Positions 36,548-45,704 are shown, numbered from the stretch's first letter. The stretch: DNA of 64,000 nt from Rhizobium jaguaris (GCF_003627755.1 NZ_CP032694.1:1789501-1853500), one strand, 5' to 3'. The notes: generated by a model from the letters alone, not told the origin. Program-made: numbers and translations.

Positions 36548-37321
36548 ATGTCTGGAAAATTGTCGACCAAAGTAGCCCTCGTGACTGGCAGTTCGAGTGG
36601 CATCGGCCGTGCCGCAGTACTTGCTTTTGCTAGGGAGCGCGCAGCGTTCGTTGCCGTTCATTACGCCAGAAACGCGGAGGCGGCCCAAGCTGTCGTCCGT
36701 GAGATAGAGGCGCTCGGCACAAAATCCGTTGCCATCCAGGCCGACCTCGCCAAAGGCAAGGACGCGACCGACAGTCTTTGGGAACAGTTCAAGGCAGCGG
36801 CAATCGCCGCCACTGGCGAGCCTTCGCTGGATATACTTGTCAATAATGCAGGCGTTGCGCCCGCGGTCTCCTTAATGGAAACAAGTGAACCTCTTTTTGA
36901 TGAGATCGTGGCCGTCAACGTAAAAGCCCCCTTCTTTCTCATTCAAGCGGCTGCCGATCATATTCGCGACAACGGACGTATCATCAACATCTCGACGGGC
37001 TTCACGCGCGTCGCGGCCCCGACTCATCCAGCCTATGCCGCATCGAAGGGCGCGGTCGAAACTCTAACCTTGGCGCTCGCACCGGAATTTGGCCGTCGCG
37101 GCATTACTGTGAACACTGTCATGCCTGGCGTCACCGAGACCGGTATGAACGCTTCGTGGATTACAATCCCGGAAGCGCGGGCTCAAGCGGAAGCACTTTC
37201 GGTGTTCTCGCGCGTCGGCCAGCCAAATGACGTTGCCGATATCATTGCCTTTCTGGCCTCTAGTGAGGCGCGCTGGACGACGGGACAAGTGATCGACGCA
37301 ACCGGAGGAGCTCGACTGTAA
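36548..37321 (+). CDS. SDR-family NAD(P)-dependent oxidoreductase
   Basis: A 257-residue classical short-chain dehydrogenase. It has the cofactor motif TGSSSGIGRAA, structural LVNNAGVAPA, catalytic Ser in INISTGFTRV, YAASK and the C-terminal GQVIDATGGARL. The substrate is unknown. GGAGAG precedes the ATG. It is divergent from the TetR regulator, which probably represses it. Confidence 0.9.
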   Translation: MSGKLSTKVALVTGSSSGIGRAAVLAFARERAAFVAVHYARNAEAAQAVVREIEALGTKSVAIQADLAKGKDATDSLWEQFKAAAIAATGEPSLDILVNNAGVAPAVSLMETSEPLFDEIVAVNVKAPFFLIQAAADHIRDNGRIINISTGFTRVAAPTHPAYAASKGAVETLTLALAPEFGRRGITVNTVMPGVTETGMNASWITIPEARAQAEALSVFSRVGQPNDVADIIAFLASSEARWTTGQVIDATGGARL

Positions 37322-37335
37322 TTTGGGTCAGCGGT

Positions 37336-37367
37336 AGTGACGCGCCTGTGAGAGCGAGCGCGTCACT
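37336..37367 (+). terminator. Hairpin downstream of the SDR gene
   Basis: AGTGACGCGC (37336-37345) and GCGCGTCACT (37358-37367) are perfect inverted arms. No T-run follows, so termination is likely but not certain. Confidence 0.5.
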
Positions 37368-37571
37368 CGCTTACTGCGAACCAATCACGCGGCGGTTGCG
37401 GAGACGGCTTCAAATCACGGCTTGGCTGCTGTTGGCGCGAAGGTGCCATGACGGAGCACCCACGATTGGTGGCAGTTGCTGCCGAATTCCGGACAACTGA
37501 GCCTCGGCCCATCTCGTTGGGAGCTTAAGAAGAGGTCACGGAGAAAGCCATTACTCCCGTCCGGCCGCCAC

Positions 37572-39848
37572 TTATCGTGCGGCGAACACGCCTTTCCATC
37601 TCAGCAGCCTCATTGCATTCGCGGTGACCAACACGGTCGCGCCGGTATCGGCCAGGATCGCCGGCCAGAGACCGGTGAGGCCGACGATCGTCGTTACCAG
37701 AAATACCGCCTTGAGGCCGAGCGCCATGGTGATGTTCTGGCGGATGTTAGTCATCGTCGTCCGGGATAGCACGACCATGTTGGCGACATCGGTCACGCGG
37801 CCGTGGAGAGCCGCCGCATCTGCCGTCTCCAGGGCGACGTCGGTGCCGCCGCCCATGGCGATGCCGACATCGGCGGCTGCCAGCGCGGGCGCATCGTTGA
37901 TGCCATCGCCAACCTTGGCGACGATCTGCTTGCGAGCCTGCAGCTCGTGCACGATGCGCTGCTTGTCTTCCGGCAGGAGCTGCGCGCGAGGTTCGATACC
38001 GAGACCCTTCGCGATTGCACCGGCCGTGCGGGCGTTGTCACCGGTCAGCATGAGAGCGCCGATGCCCACCGTCCGCAGTGCCTCGATCCCGGCTCGCGCA
38101 TCAGTGCGGGGTTCGTCGCGCATGGCGATAAGACCGGCGAACTTACCCTCGATCACAAGTACGGAGACACTCTTGCCTTCGTCGTTCATCGCGGCAATCC
38201 GGGCATCCTGTCCGGCGGAGAACGGCTCCATTTCCCGCGCCGCCTGCGGGGAGAGAAGCGACATAGTCTCGCCCCCGACGCGGCCGCTCACGCCCTTGCC
38301 CGGCAGAGCCCTGGCTTCGGCAGCAGGCGGCATCGGAACACGATCGGCCTTGGCCCGTTCGAGGATTGCGACGGCAAGCGGATGGCTCGAACCATTTTCG
38401 AGCGCGGCCGCTCGTGACAGCACCTCGGCCGCGGTGTGACCGAAGCCGACGATATCCGTCACCTTCGGCTTACCCTCGGTCAATGTGCCTGTCTTGTCGA
38501 AAGCAACCGTCGTCACCTTGCCCATGGTCTCCAGAACCGCGCCGCCCTTCAGCAGCAGGCCGCCGCGAGCACCGGCGGACAGAGCCGCCGCGATTGCCGC
38601 AGGGGTCGAGATCACCAGGGCGCAGGGGCAGCCGATGAGCAGGATGGCCAGACCTTTGTAGATCCATTCCAGCCAGCTTGCCCCTGCCACCAGCGGCGGC
38701 ATCACCGCGACCAGGGTCGCGACAGCCACGACGCCCGGCGTGTAGTAGCGCGAGAAGCGGTCGATGAACCGTTCCGTCGGGGCTTTGGATTCCTGCGCCT
38801 CCTCGACAAGCTTCACCACGCGGGCAATCGTGTTGTCGGCCGCAGCGGCGGTGACTCTGACCCGCAGCACTGCGTCCGTGTTGATGGTGCCTGCAAAGAC
38901 TTTGACATCCACGCCCTTGCGCACCGGCGTGCTCTCGCCGGTGACCGGTGCCTCGTCGATGGCACTCTCACCTTCAACAATCGTGCCATCGGCGGCGATG
39001 CGGTCGCCGGGACGCACGAGAATAACCGCACCCACTTTCAGGCTGTCAGCCTGGACCTCGCGGGTCTGGCCATTCTCCTCCACCAGCGCGGTCTTCGGAA
39101 CCAAGGTCGTCAGCGACTGGATGCTCGCGCGTGCCTTTCCCGCGGCGACGCCTTCCAGCAGTTCGCCGACGAGGAAGAGGAAGACCACCGTCGCCGCCTC
39201 TTCACCGGCATTGATGATGACCGCGCCGACGGCGGCGATCGTCATCAGCATCTCGATGGAGAACGGCGTGCCCGCCAATGCCGCCATGACGGCGCGGCGC
39301 GCGATCGGCACGAGCCCGACCAGCATGGCGACGATGAAGGCATAGGGAGCGATTGAGGGGACGAGATGGCCGACGGCGTAGGCAGCGACAAGTGCCGCGC
39401 CCGATATGATCGTCAGGCGGCCTTTCTTGCTGGCCCACCAAGGGCCGTCCATAGGCGCATGGTCGTGACCGTGCAGCCCCTCGATTTCTTTTTCGGCATG
39501 GCGGTGATGATCATGATTGGTGTGATCGTGCGCCGAGTGATCGTGACCGTCATGGTCGTGATGATGATGCCCGTGATCATGACTATGATCGTCGTGCTGA
39601 TGTTCGGAGGGCGTGGGCTCAGCCTTGCCCGCCAACGGGGCAACGGAGTAGCCGAGGCCCGTTACCTTCTTTTCGATCGCCGAAAGGTTGCTGGTCTCGT
39701 CATGGCGCACGGTCATCGTTCCGGCCGTCACCGAAACGGAGACATCTTCGACACCGGCCATACGCCTCACGGCCGTATCAATCTTGGCCGCGCATGATGC
39801 GCAATCCATGCCGCCAACTCTGTATCGCGTTTGTGTCGCCGCTGCCAT
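37572..39848 (-). CDS. Zn/Cd/Pb-transporting P1B-type ATPase
   Basis: A 758-residue heavy-metal exporter from the ATG at 39848 (AAGGAAG upstream; the frame extends to a TTG at 39866). It has an N-terminal HMA domain (GMDCASC), a His/Asp-rich loop (about 85-120), TM helices, the CPC metal-site motif (IGCPCALVIS), phosphorylation site DKTGTLTEGK, and GDGINDAPALAAADVG. CPC with the His-rich stretch indicates zinc, cadmium or lead export (ZntA/CadA type). It is divergent from its probable MerR regulator. Metal specificity is inferred. Confidence 0.92.
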   Translation of the reverse strand: MAAATQTRYRVGGMDCASCAAKIDTAVRRMAGVEDVSVSVTAGTMTVRHDETSNLSAIEKKVTGLGYSVAPLAGKAEPTPSEHQHDDHSHDHGHHHHDHDGHDHSAHDHTNHDHHRHAEKEIEGLHGHDHAPMDGPWWASKKGRLTIISGAALVAAYAVGHLVPSIAPYAFIVAMLVGLVPIARRAVMAALAGTPFSIEMLMTIAAVGAVIINAGEEAATVVFLFLVGELLEGVAAGKARASIQSLTTLVPKTALVEENGQTREVQADSLKVGAVILVRPGDRIAADGTIVEGESAIDEAPVTGESTPVRKGVDVKVFAGTINTDAVLRVRVTAAAADNTIARVVKLVEEAQESKAPTERFIDRFSRYYTPGVVAVATLVAVMPPLVAGASWLEWIYKGLAILLIGCPCALVISTPAAIAAALSAGARGGLLLKGGAVLETMGKVTTVAFDKTGTLTEGKPKVTDIVGFGHTAAEVLSRAAALENGSSHPLAVAILERAKADRVPMPPAAEARALPGKGVSGRVGGETMSLLSPQAAREMEPFSAGQDARIAAMNDEGKSVSVLVIEGKFAGLIAMRDEPRTDARAGIEALRTVGIGALMLTGDNARTAGAIAKGLGIEPRAQLLPEDKQRIVHELQARKQIVAKVGDGINDAPALAAADVGIAMGGGTDVALETADAAALHGRVTDVANMVVLSRTTMTNIRQNITMALGLKAVFLVTTIVGLTGLWPAILADTGATVLVTANAMRLLRWKGVFAAR

Positions 39849-39887
39849 GATCCGCTTCCTTGTCAAATCCTGGCATCTTTCCTACAT

Positions 39888-39904
39888 CCTCTAGCGACTA
39901 GAGG
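39888..39904. promoter_or_regulatory. MerR-type operator upstream of the metal ATPase
   Basis: CCTCTAG-CGA-CTAGAGG is a perfect 7+3+7 dyad between the divergent genes. On the minus strand it follows a -35-like TTGCAC (39910-39905) and precedes TAGGAA with a long 19-base spacer. This is the arrangement that CadR/ZntR/PbrR proteins untwist when they bind metal. Confidence 0.75.
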
Positions 39905-39919
39905 TGCAAGGGGAAAATC

Positions 39920-40342
39920 ATGAAAAAGATCACGATCGGTGAGGCGGCGCGGCGAAGCGGCGTGAAAGTGCCGACGATCCGCTATTACGAAGGCATCGGC
40001 CTTCTATCGGAACCGGAGCGTAGCGAGGGCAATCAGCGCTCCTACGAAGAATCACATCTGCACAGGCTCGCCTTCATCCGGCACGCTCGCGAACTCGGCT
40101 TCGAGATCGAGGCAATCCGCACGCTTCTGACGCTGCAGGATGATCCGCATCAATCATGTGCCTCCGCCGACGCCATCGCCAAGGCGCGCCTGATCGAAGT
40201 GGAACAGCGAATTCGCAGCCTGATGGCGCTGAAGGCCGAACTCGAGATCATGGTCGAAGGTTGCGGCCATGGCCGCGTCGACCAATGCCGGGTGATCGAA
40301 GTGCTCGCCGATCACGGGCAGTGCATGCATCCGCACCATTGA
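39920..40342 (+). CDS. MerR-family metal-responsive regulator (CadR/ZntR/PbrR-like)
   Basis: A 140-residue protein with an N-terminal MerR HTH (TIGEAARRSGVKVPTIRYYEGIGLL), a dimerisation helix and metal-ligand cysteines: one in HQSCASAD (about 80) and others in the C-terminal segment EGCGHGRVDQCRV, ending QCMHPHH. The Cys pattern fits sensors of Cd, Zn or Pb. It is divergent from the P-type ATPase and overlaps its operator, so it is taken as its activator. Confidence 0.9.
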   Translation: MKKITIGEAARRSGVKVPTIRYYEGIGLLSEPERSEGNQRSYEESHLHRLAFIRHARELGFEIEAIRTLLTLQDDPHQSCASADAIAKARLIEVEQRIRSLMALKAELEIMVEGCGHGRVDQCRVIEVLADHGQCMHPHH

Positions 40343-40400
40343 TCCATTGCCCGCCGCACAGCCGGCGAGACAAATGCTCTCGGCGGAGCCGGACCCGAAT

Positions 40401-41627
40401 TCACATGAGATGAACGAGAGTACCGCCCGCCGCGAGCAGCACGACGACCACCCAGGGCGGTGACTTCCAGACGACCAAGAGGATGAAGCCGACCAAGGCG
40501 AGCGCGAAATCGTAAGGATTCAGGATAGCGCTCGTCCAGACCGGGCTGTAAAGCGCGGCCCCGAGAATGCCGACAACTGCCGCATTCGCGCCGCGCATCG
40601 CTGCCTGCGCAACAGGACGTTTGCGGAAGCTGTCCCAGAAGGGCAGGGTGCCGACGAGCAGCAGGAAACCAGGCAGGAAGATGGCGACGAGACAGATGGT
40701 GGCGCCAAGGATGCCGCGCGGAGCAGGTCCCATGACGGCGCCGAGATAGGCGGCGAATGTGAAGATCGGTCCGGGAACCGCCTGGGCCGCACCATAGCCG
40801 GCAAGGAAGGCGTCGTTCGTGACCCAGCCGGGAGCGACGACCTCCGCCTGCAGCAGCGGCAGCACGACATGTCCACCCCCGAAGACGAGTGCGCCGGAGC
40901 GATAAAAGGCGTCGAACATCGACACGCCCTGAGACGCCGTCGCGGTCGCAATGATCGGCAGAAGGCCAAGCAACAGGAAGAAGGCGGCAAGGCTCGTAAT
41001 GCCAACGGCGCGCGAAACGCGGAAGGCAAAATGCGTGGCGTTCGTGACGGGACCGTTGCGGCATAGGATGAAGCCGCCGAGCGCGCCGAATGCGATGGCT
41101 GCGACCTGCCCGACCGATCCCGGAGCAAAGACGACGATCAGGACGGCTGCCAGCGCAATGCTCGCCCGCTGCCGGTCCGGCGTCAGGTTCCTCGCCATGC
41201 CCCATACCGCCTGTGCGACCACGGCGACGGCCACGATCTTCAGTCCATGCTGCAGACCTGCCCCGATGGGGCCGTCGAACGCCGTTGCCGCCATTGCGAA
41301 GATCACGAGCAGTATTGCGGACGGAAGGGTGAAGGCCGTCCAGGCGGCGAGCGCCCCAAGCGGCCCGCCGCGCAAGAGCCCAAGCGCAAAGCCGAGCTGG
41401 CTCGATGCAGGGCCGGGAAGAAACTGGCAGAGTGCGACAATGTCGGCAAAGCCGTCCTCGTCAAGCCATTTGCGGCGCGCGACCAATTCGTCCCGGAAAT
41501 AGCCGAGATGGGCGATCGGCCCGCCGAAGGATGTCAGGCCGAGCTTGAGGAAGGCGAAGAAGACCTCGCCGGGAGTTCCATTCCGATGTGCGGCCCCTTC
41601 TTCATGAACTGCTTCCGACGACTTCAC
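40401..41627 (-). CDS. chrA: ChrA chromate transporter
   Basis: A 408-residue long-chain CHR protein with two homologous membrane halves. The first has GLTSFGGPIAHLGYFRDELV with QFLPGPASSQLGF. The second has GALVFGGGHVVLPLLQAEVV with AVPGPIFTFAAYLG. Such proteins expel chromate from the cytoplasm and give chromate resistance. It is convergent with the MerR gene. No chrB regulator is adjacent. Confidence 0.93.
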   Translation of the reverse strand: MKSSEAVHEEGAAHRNGTPGEVFFAFLKLGLTSFGGPIAHLGYFRDELVARRKWLDEDGFADIVALCQFLPGPASSQLGFALGLLRGGPLGALAAWTAFTLPSAILLVIFAMAATAFDGPIGAGLQHGLKIVAVAVVAQAVWGMARNLTPDRQRASIALAAVLIVVFAPGSVGQVAAIAFGALGGFILCRNGPVTNATHFAFRVSRAVGITSLAAFFLLLGLLPIIATATASQGVSMFDAFYRSGALVFGGGHVVLPLLQAEVVAPGWVTNDAFLAGYGAAQAVPGPIFTFAAYLGAVMGPAPRGILGATICLVAIFLPGFLLLVGTLPFWDSFRKRPVAQAAMRGANAAVVGILGAALYSPVWTSAILNPYDFALALVGFILLVVWKSPPWVVVVLLAAGGTLVHLM

Positions 41628-41895
41628 GAAACAACTCCACGTGGAGCCGGATGAAGCCGGAAAAAAGGTCCTGATATTCCATTCGCAACCATCAAAAAAA
41701 TCGCTCTCGAAAATCGATATCGGGAGCCGAGACTATAGGTGAAGTGCCTAAGCTACAATCGTCCAAGAGCCGGCGGTCGAAACGAAGCACGCGCCCACAA
41801 AAGAGTATCAATGGCCAGCGAAACAGATCGCGATCAGCGCCACAATGCAAGCATCGTTTCGTGGACGCTCTAACGCAAGTTGTCCATTTCTTTTG

Positions 41896-42222
41896 TCACT
41901 GTATGTTGACGACCACGTAGCGTCCGCCGGACGCCTGATAATACCTGCCGCCACATTGCCACAGCACGGGGCCGTAGGCCGAGGTCTTCGCACACCCAGC
42001 CGGGAGGCTGTTCACGTAGACGTTCGTCCGGCGGATTGTGCGGCGGGTGGTACGCCTGGCGACGCCAGCGGCGCTACCTGGCGTGAGCGGATGACCGACT
42101 CGCGCCTGGGCTTCGCCGACGAAGGCGGGCAGCGGTACAACCGCGTCGATCAGTCCGCCAAAAAATATAGCAACGGCAATCGTCGCGGCACCACCAGTCA
42201 ATCTCAAGCTCAATCTTGTCAT
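41896..42222 (-). CDS. Hypothetical exported protein
   Basis: A 108-residue protein with an N-terminal hydrophobic segment (GGAATIAVAIFFGGLIDAVV) followed by an Ala site, an Arg/Thr-rich stretch (ARRTTRRTIRRTNVYV) and a compact C-terminus with two Cys (PAGCAKTSAYGPVLWQCGGRYYQ). GGAGGA precedes the ATG at 42222. Proteins with this C-terminal half are common in Rhizobiales and unnamed. It is probably periplasmic or outer-membrane associated. Confidence 0.65.
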   Translation of the reverse strand: MTRLSLRLTGGAATIAVAIFFGGLIDAVVPLPAFVGEAQARVGHPLTPGSAAGVARRTTRRTIRRTNVYVNSLPAGCAKTSAYGPVLWQCGGRYYQASGGRYVVVNIQ

Positions 42223-42774
42223 CGTCCATCCTCCTCCAAAAATGAAATACCTGCAGCGAACCTACTTGGCCGCCAGGATCGTTATCGCCGCCATGATGGC
42301 TGGCAAAGTAAGCACGCGGGTAGTCGCTCCTACGGAAGTATTCGACAATAAAGCTCCGGCCTGCTTGCGTAAGACGAGAGGCTGGCGAGACTAAACGCGC
42401 AAGCAAAGGATTTTGCCAAGCTTCGCCTCGCTCGTATGCTCAATCCCATCAATGCCCCCGCGATTTACCGGCGCGCGGCTGAAGCTTGCGACTTCACTGT
42501 TTAACGCACCCGATATCATCCCTGAGAAGTCAATCATGCCTTCCTGTACCGAGCTTTTGGCTGTTATCGGAACCAAATCGTCGTGCTCTCCCACGTCGTA
42601 ATGTCAACACGACTTGCGCCTCGGTGCAACCGGTGTTTTGTTCCCCACGGACATGGGTGAGATGACCAGTCCGTTCGCTTATTCTTGACCTGGATCAAGG
42701 TACGCACCGGTGAAGAGGTGCAATGTCTCGATGTCGTGAAAAGTTGGGTAGACAACTCGATCGGAGGATCACCA
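42223..42774. other. Gene-free region upstream of the copper cluster
   Basis: These 552 bases separate the exported protein gene from the copper-oxidation cluster. Apart from the FNR/FixK-type box at 42685-42698 I find no gene, repeat or terminator that I can support. Short open frames here lack start signals. Confidence 0.45.
42685..42698 (+). promoter_or_regulatory. FNR/FixK-type box
   Basis: TTGAC-CTGG-ATCAA fits the TTGAY-N4-RTCAA consensus of Fnr/FixK/Anr regulators. It lies 77 bases before the ATG at 42775, a usual activator distance. Low-oxygen control of the downstream genes is therefore likely, though not proven. Confidence 0.65.
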
Positions 42775-43080
42775 ATGGCTAACGCAACCCTGCGGAGCCA
42801 ACCTGCGGCATCTTCAGCCACGCCGACGCACATCTCCGTGCCGGTGCTCGGCGCAACGCTCGCCGTCTTTGTGACCGTCTCGCTTTTGCTATGCATGCTG
42901 CTCGGCTTCGCCGCTCCGGAATGGGGCCTTCATAGGCCGTGGCTGCAGTTTTATTTGGGGTTGACCGGCTTCGATCTGCGAAGCCTGGCGCTGGGCATCC
43001 TTCAAAGCGTCATCTTCGGTGGTTATGCAGGAGCATTGATCGCCGCTATCTTCAACGTCATCAGCCGGCGCTTGGGCTGA
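42775..43080 (+). CDS. Small two-TM membrane protein of copper cluster
   Basis: A 101-residue protein with a strong CGGAGGA site. It has a polar N-terminus (MANATLRSQPAASSATPTHI) and two hydrophobic segments (about 21-45 and 65-95; GILQSVIFGGYAGALIAAIF). No certain family; it recalls DUF5676-type proteins. It heads the genes 42775-45598, with 22 bases to the next gene, and is preceded by the FNR/FixK box. Confidence 0.62.
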   Translation: MANATLRSQPAASSATPTHISVPVLGATLAVFVTVSLLLCMLLGFAAPEWGLHRPWLQFYLGLTGFDLRSLALGILQSVIFGGYAGALIAAIFNVISRRLG

Positions 43081-43102
43081 TAAGGGGAACGGAGTCGCAC
43101 GC

Positions 43103-43477
43103 ATGGCCGCCGACCGCCGCAGGTTCGCTTGGACGAACGCAGTGCTGACCGTCCTGGTCGCGCTCGCGCTTCTCTTCGCGCCTACTGCAGGTGCGCAGGC
43201 CATGCAATGTCACGAACGTCCGGTTCACGGGTATTCCCGTGTCGAGCACATCCCCACCCAAAAGGATGCCAACGCCTCGCTTCAGGGCGGCTTTCACACT
43301 CCCGACCATAAGAGCTGCTGCGCTGTTCCGTGCGGCTTCTGCATCGTCTTGACCAGCACGGAGAGGATAGAAGTTCCGGCGCCCACAGTTTCCTTCCTCC
43401 GTTTCGCATGGGCTGACCAGAGCGGCACCGGCTTGGCGCTCCCGCCCACGCTCGGTCCTCCTCGTCTTCCGGTCTGA
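43103..43477 (+). CDS. Cys/His-rich exported protein of copper cluster
   Basis: A 124-residue protein with a signal peptide (LTVLVALALLFAPTAGAQA) and possible metal ligands: MQCHERPVHGY and DHKSCCAVPCGFC. The form recalls DUF2946-like copper-associated proteins but the match is uncertain. Its place between the small membrane protein and the multicopper oxidase supports a periplasmic copper role. GGAG lies upstream of the ATG. Confidence 0.62.
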   Translation: MAADRRRFAWTNAVLTVLVALALLFAPTAGAQAMQCHERPVHGYSRVEHIPTQKDANASLQGGFHTPDHKSCCAVPCGFCIVLTSTERIEVPAPTVSFLRFAWADQSGTGLALPPTLGPPRLPV

Positions 43478-43587
43478 GGGTGCCGGAGGCCGCCTCGTCG
43501 CGGCGTCCGGTCGATTCCATGGGCTTCCTTTCGGACGCCCAAGACCAATGGTCGGCACCGCCGACCCGGAAGCAAGGATCAAATTCA

Positions 43588-45072
43588 ATGAAACGCCGTG
43601 ACTTTCTCAATGGCCTGATGGTCGGCGCAGCCGCGCTCGGCACATCGGCCGCCCTTCGTCCTATCAGCACCTTTGCGCAGGACGCCAAGTCTTCATCTGC
43701 ACAAGACGCGACTCTCCACAACCTCTCTGTCAGCTACCGGACCATCGACGTGAAGGGCAGGTCCGCGCGCGTCTTCGGCCTGGTCCAGCCTGACGGCAGG
43801 CCGGGACTGACGCTTGACGCCGGAACCGATTTCGACGTCGCACTGTCGAGCGCCATCGACGAGCCGACCCTGATCCATTGGCACGGATTGACGCCGCCAT
43901 GGGCCGCCGACGGCGTGCCTGACAATCCAGCCGCACTCCTGAAGCCGTCGGAAACCCGCCACTACATATTTCCGGTCGGGGCGGGCGGCACGCACTGGAT
44001 GCACGCCCATACGCTACAGGAGCAGAACCTGCTTGCCGCCCCGCTGATCGTGCGGACGGCGGACGACCTGAAGCGGGATGAGCAGGAGGTCGTCGTTCTG
44101 CTGCACGACTTCTCCTTCCTGTCGGCTGAGGAACTACTGGCGAAGCTGAAGGGAAATGCCGCGCACGGCGCCATGCCGATGGACCACGGCTCGATGCAAG
44201 GTATGGCCGGCATGCAGCACATGATGTCCGGCAATGGCATGTCAGGCATGGCTATGCCGGGAATGGCCGCCATGGACCTCAACGACATCGACTACGACGC
44301 CTATCTTGCCAACGACCGCACGCTCGACGATCCCGAGGTCGTGAGGGTCGAGAAGGGCGGCCGCGTCCGACTGCGCATCATCAACGGTGCCACGGCGACA
44401 GCCTTCACCATCGACACCGGCGGCCTTTCCGGAGAACTCGTCGCCGTGGACGGGCAGGGCGTGCAGTCGGTCGCCGAGACGTCCTTCCCGGTCTCCATGG
44501 GACAGCGCCTCGACATCCGTCTCAGCCTTCCGGAGGAGGAAGGGACGTTTCCCGTCCTCGCCCTGCGCGAGGGGGCCGTGGACCGTACGGGCGTCATCCT
44601 TGCCACCGCGGGCGCGACCGTCCGCAAGATTGCGGTCCAGGGCGATGCGAAGGGGCCGGTTCTCGGGATGGATCTGGAACAGCGACTGCGTCCCGTCAGC
44701 CCACTGGCAACCCGTGCAGCAGACCGCCGCTTCAAACTCTCGCTGACGGGCGACATGGCCGCCTATAACTGGGCGATCGACGGCGCGGATGGCCTCGTCG
44801 TCAAGCGTGGCGAGCGGATCGAGATCGCGATCACCAACGCCTCAATGATGGCGCATCCGATGCACCTTCACGGGCACCATTTCCAGGTGATCGGCATCAA
44901 CGGGACGCCAATCGCGGGCGCGGTGAGGGACACGGTCCTGCTGCCGCCGATGGCCACCGTCGCCCTGGCCTTCGAAGCCGACAATCCTGGCCGCTGGCCG
45001 CTCCATTGCCATCATCTCTACCACATGGCGACGGGCATGATGGCCTACGTCACCTACGACGGCATCGGCTGA
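43588..45072 (+). CDS. Multicopper oxidase (CueO/CopA-like)
   Basis: A 494-residue Tat-exported oxidase from the ATG at 43588 (MKRRDFLNGLMVGAAALGTS). Copper ligands are visible in LIHWHGL, WMHAHTLQ, HPMHLHGHHF and WPLHCHHLYHM. A Met/His-rich insert (about 190-225; PMDHGSMQGMAGMQHMMSG) is like that of CueO and PcoA/CopA cuprous oxidases. It probably oxidises Cu(I) in the periplasm. An in-frame extension to 43480 lacks a Tat signal at its start. Confidence 0.92.
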   Translation: MKRRDFLNGLMVGAAALGTSAALRPISTFAQDAKSSSAQDATLHNLSVSYRTIDVKGRSARVFGLVQPDGRPGLTLDAGTDFDVALSSAIDEPTLIHWHGLTPPWAADGVPDNPAALLKPSETRHYIFPVGAGGTHWMHAHTLQEQNLLAAPLIVRTADDLKRDEQEVVVLLHDFSFLSAEELLAKLKGNAAHGAMPMDHGSMQGMAGMQHMMSGNGMSGMAMPGMAAMDLNDIDYDAYLANDRTLDDPEVVRVEKGGRVRLRIINGATATAFTIDTGGLSGELVAVDGQGVQSVAETSFPVSMGQRLDIRLSLPEEEGTFPVLALREGAVDRTGVILATAGATVRKIAVQGDAKGPVLGMDLEQRLRPVSPLATRAADRRFKLSLTGDMAAYNWAIDGADGLVVKRGERIEIAITNASMMAHPMHLHGHHFQVIGINGTPIAGAVRDTVLLPPMATVALAFEADNPGRWPLHCHHLYHMATGMMAYVTYDGIG

Positions 45073-45169
45073 CGCGGCCCTCTGGACCGCGAGGCCTTTC
45101 CCGAACTCCTTCAAACGAGACAACATCGTCATGAAAGAGAATACACACCTAGCTAAAGGGAGAAACGAT

Positions 45170-45598
45170 ATGAGAACGACACAAATTCCAAAGGCCGCCC
45201 TGTTGGCCGCGCTGATCGCGATCGGCGGAGCCGGTTCCACCCTCGCCCAGACGAACGGAGCGGATACCCATCATCCCGCGAACATGTCCCAGCCACAGTC
45301 GGGAATGGGAGGAATGATGGGACAGGGCCAGGGCGCAATGCCCGGCGGATCAGGCATGATGCCCGGCGGTATGATGGGCGGGAACATGATGGAGCACGAC
45401 ATGATGGGTGATATGCCCATGATGGGTATGCGAGGACCCATGATGAAGATCATGTTCGCGATCGCCGATACTGACGGAGACGGCGCGCTGTCGTTCGAGG
45501 AGGTGACGGCCATCCATAAGCGGATATTCAACGCCATGGACACGAACAAGGACGGCAAGGTCACACCCGAAGAAATGCAGGCGTTCTGGGGGCAATAA
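45170..45598 (+). CDS. Met-rich EF-hand exported protein
   Basis: A 142-residue protein from the ATG at 45170 (AAAGGGAG upstream). It has a signal peptide (ALLAALIAIGGAGSTLAQ), a long Met/Gly region (about 45-95; MGGMMGQGQGAMPGG and GMMGGNMMEHDMMGD) and two EF-hand loops (DTDGDGALSFEE, DTNKDGKVTPEE). Met-rich stretches bind Cu(I); EF-hands bind calcium. It follows the multicopper oxidase by 97 bases and probably shares its copper-handling role. Confidence 0.75.
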   Translation: MRTTQIPKAALLAALIAIGGAGSTLAQTNGADTHHPANMSQPQSGMGGMMGQGQGAMPGGSGMMPGGMMGGNMMEHDMMGDMPMMGMRGPMMKIMFAIADTDGDGALSFEEVTAIHKRIFNAMDTNKDGKVTPEEMQAFWGQ

Positions 45599-45704
45599 GG
45601 TCCAAGCGGCGGTGCCGGAAGGCGAATCGTCCGCCTATGGCGGCTTGATATCGCCTTTCGCCCGCCTATCTACCATTGCGTGCCTACCTTGAAGGAGCGC
45701 AGCC

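Noticed and set aside
37624..39797. Several plus-strand open frames of 140-306 codons over the P-type ATPase
   Set aside because: All are antisense to a well-supported gene, and the Met/Val- or His-rich look of one derives from the His codons of the pump.
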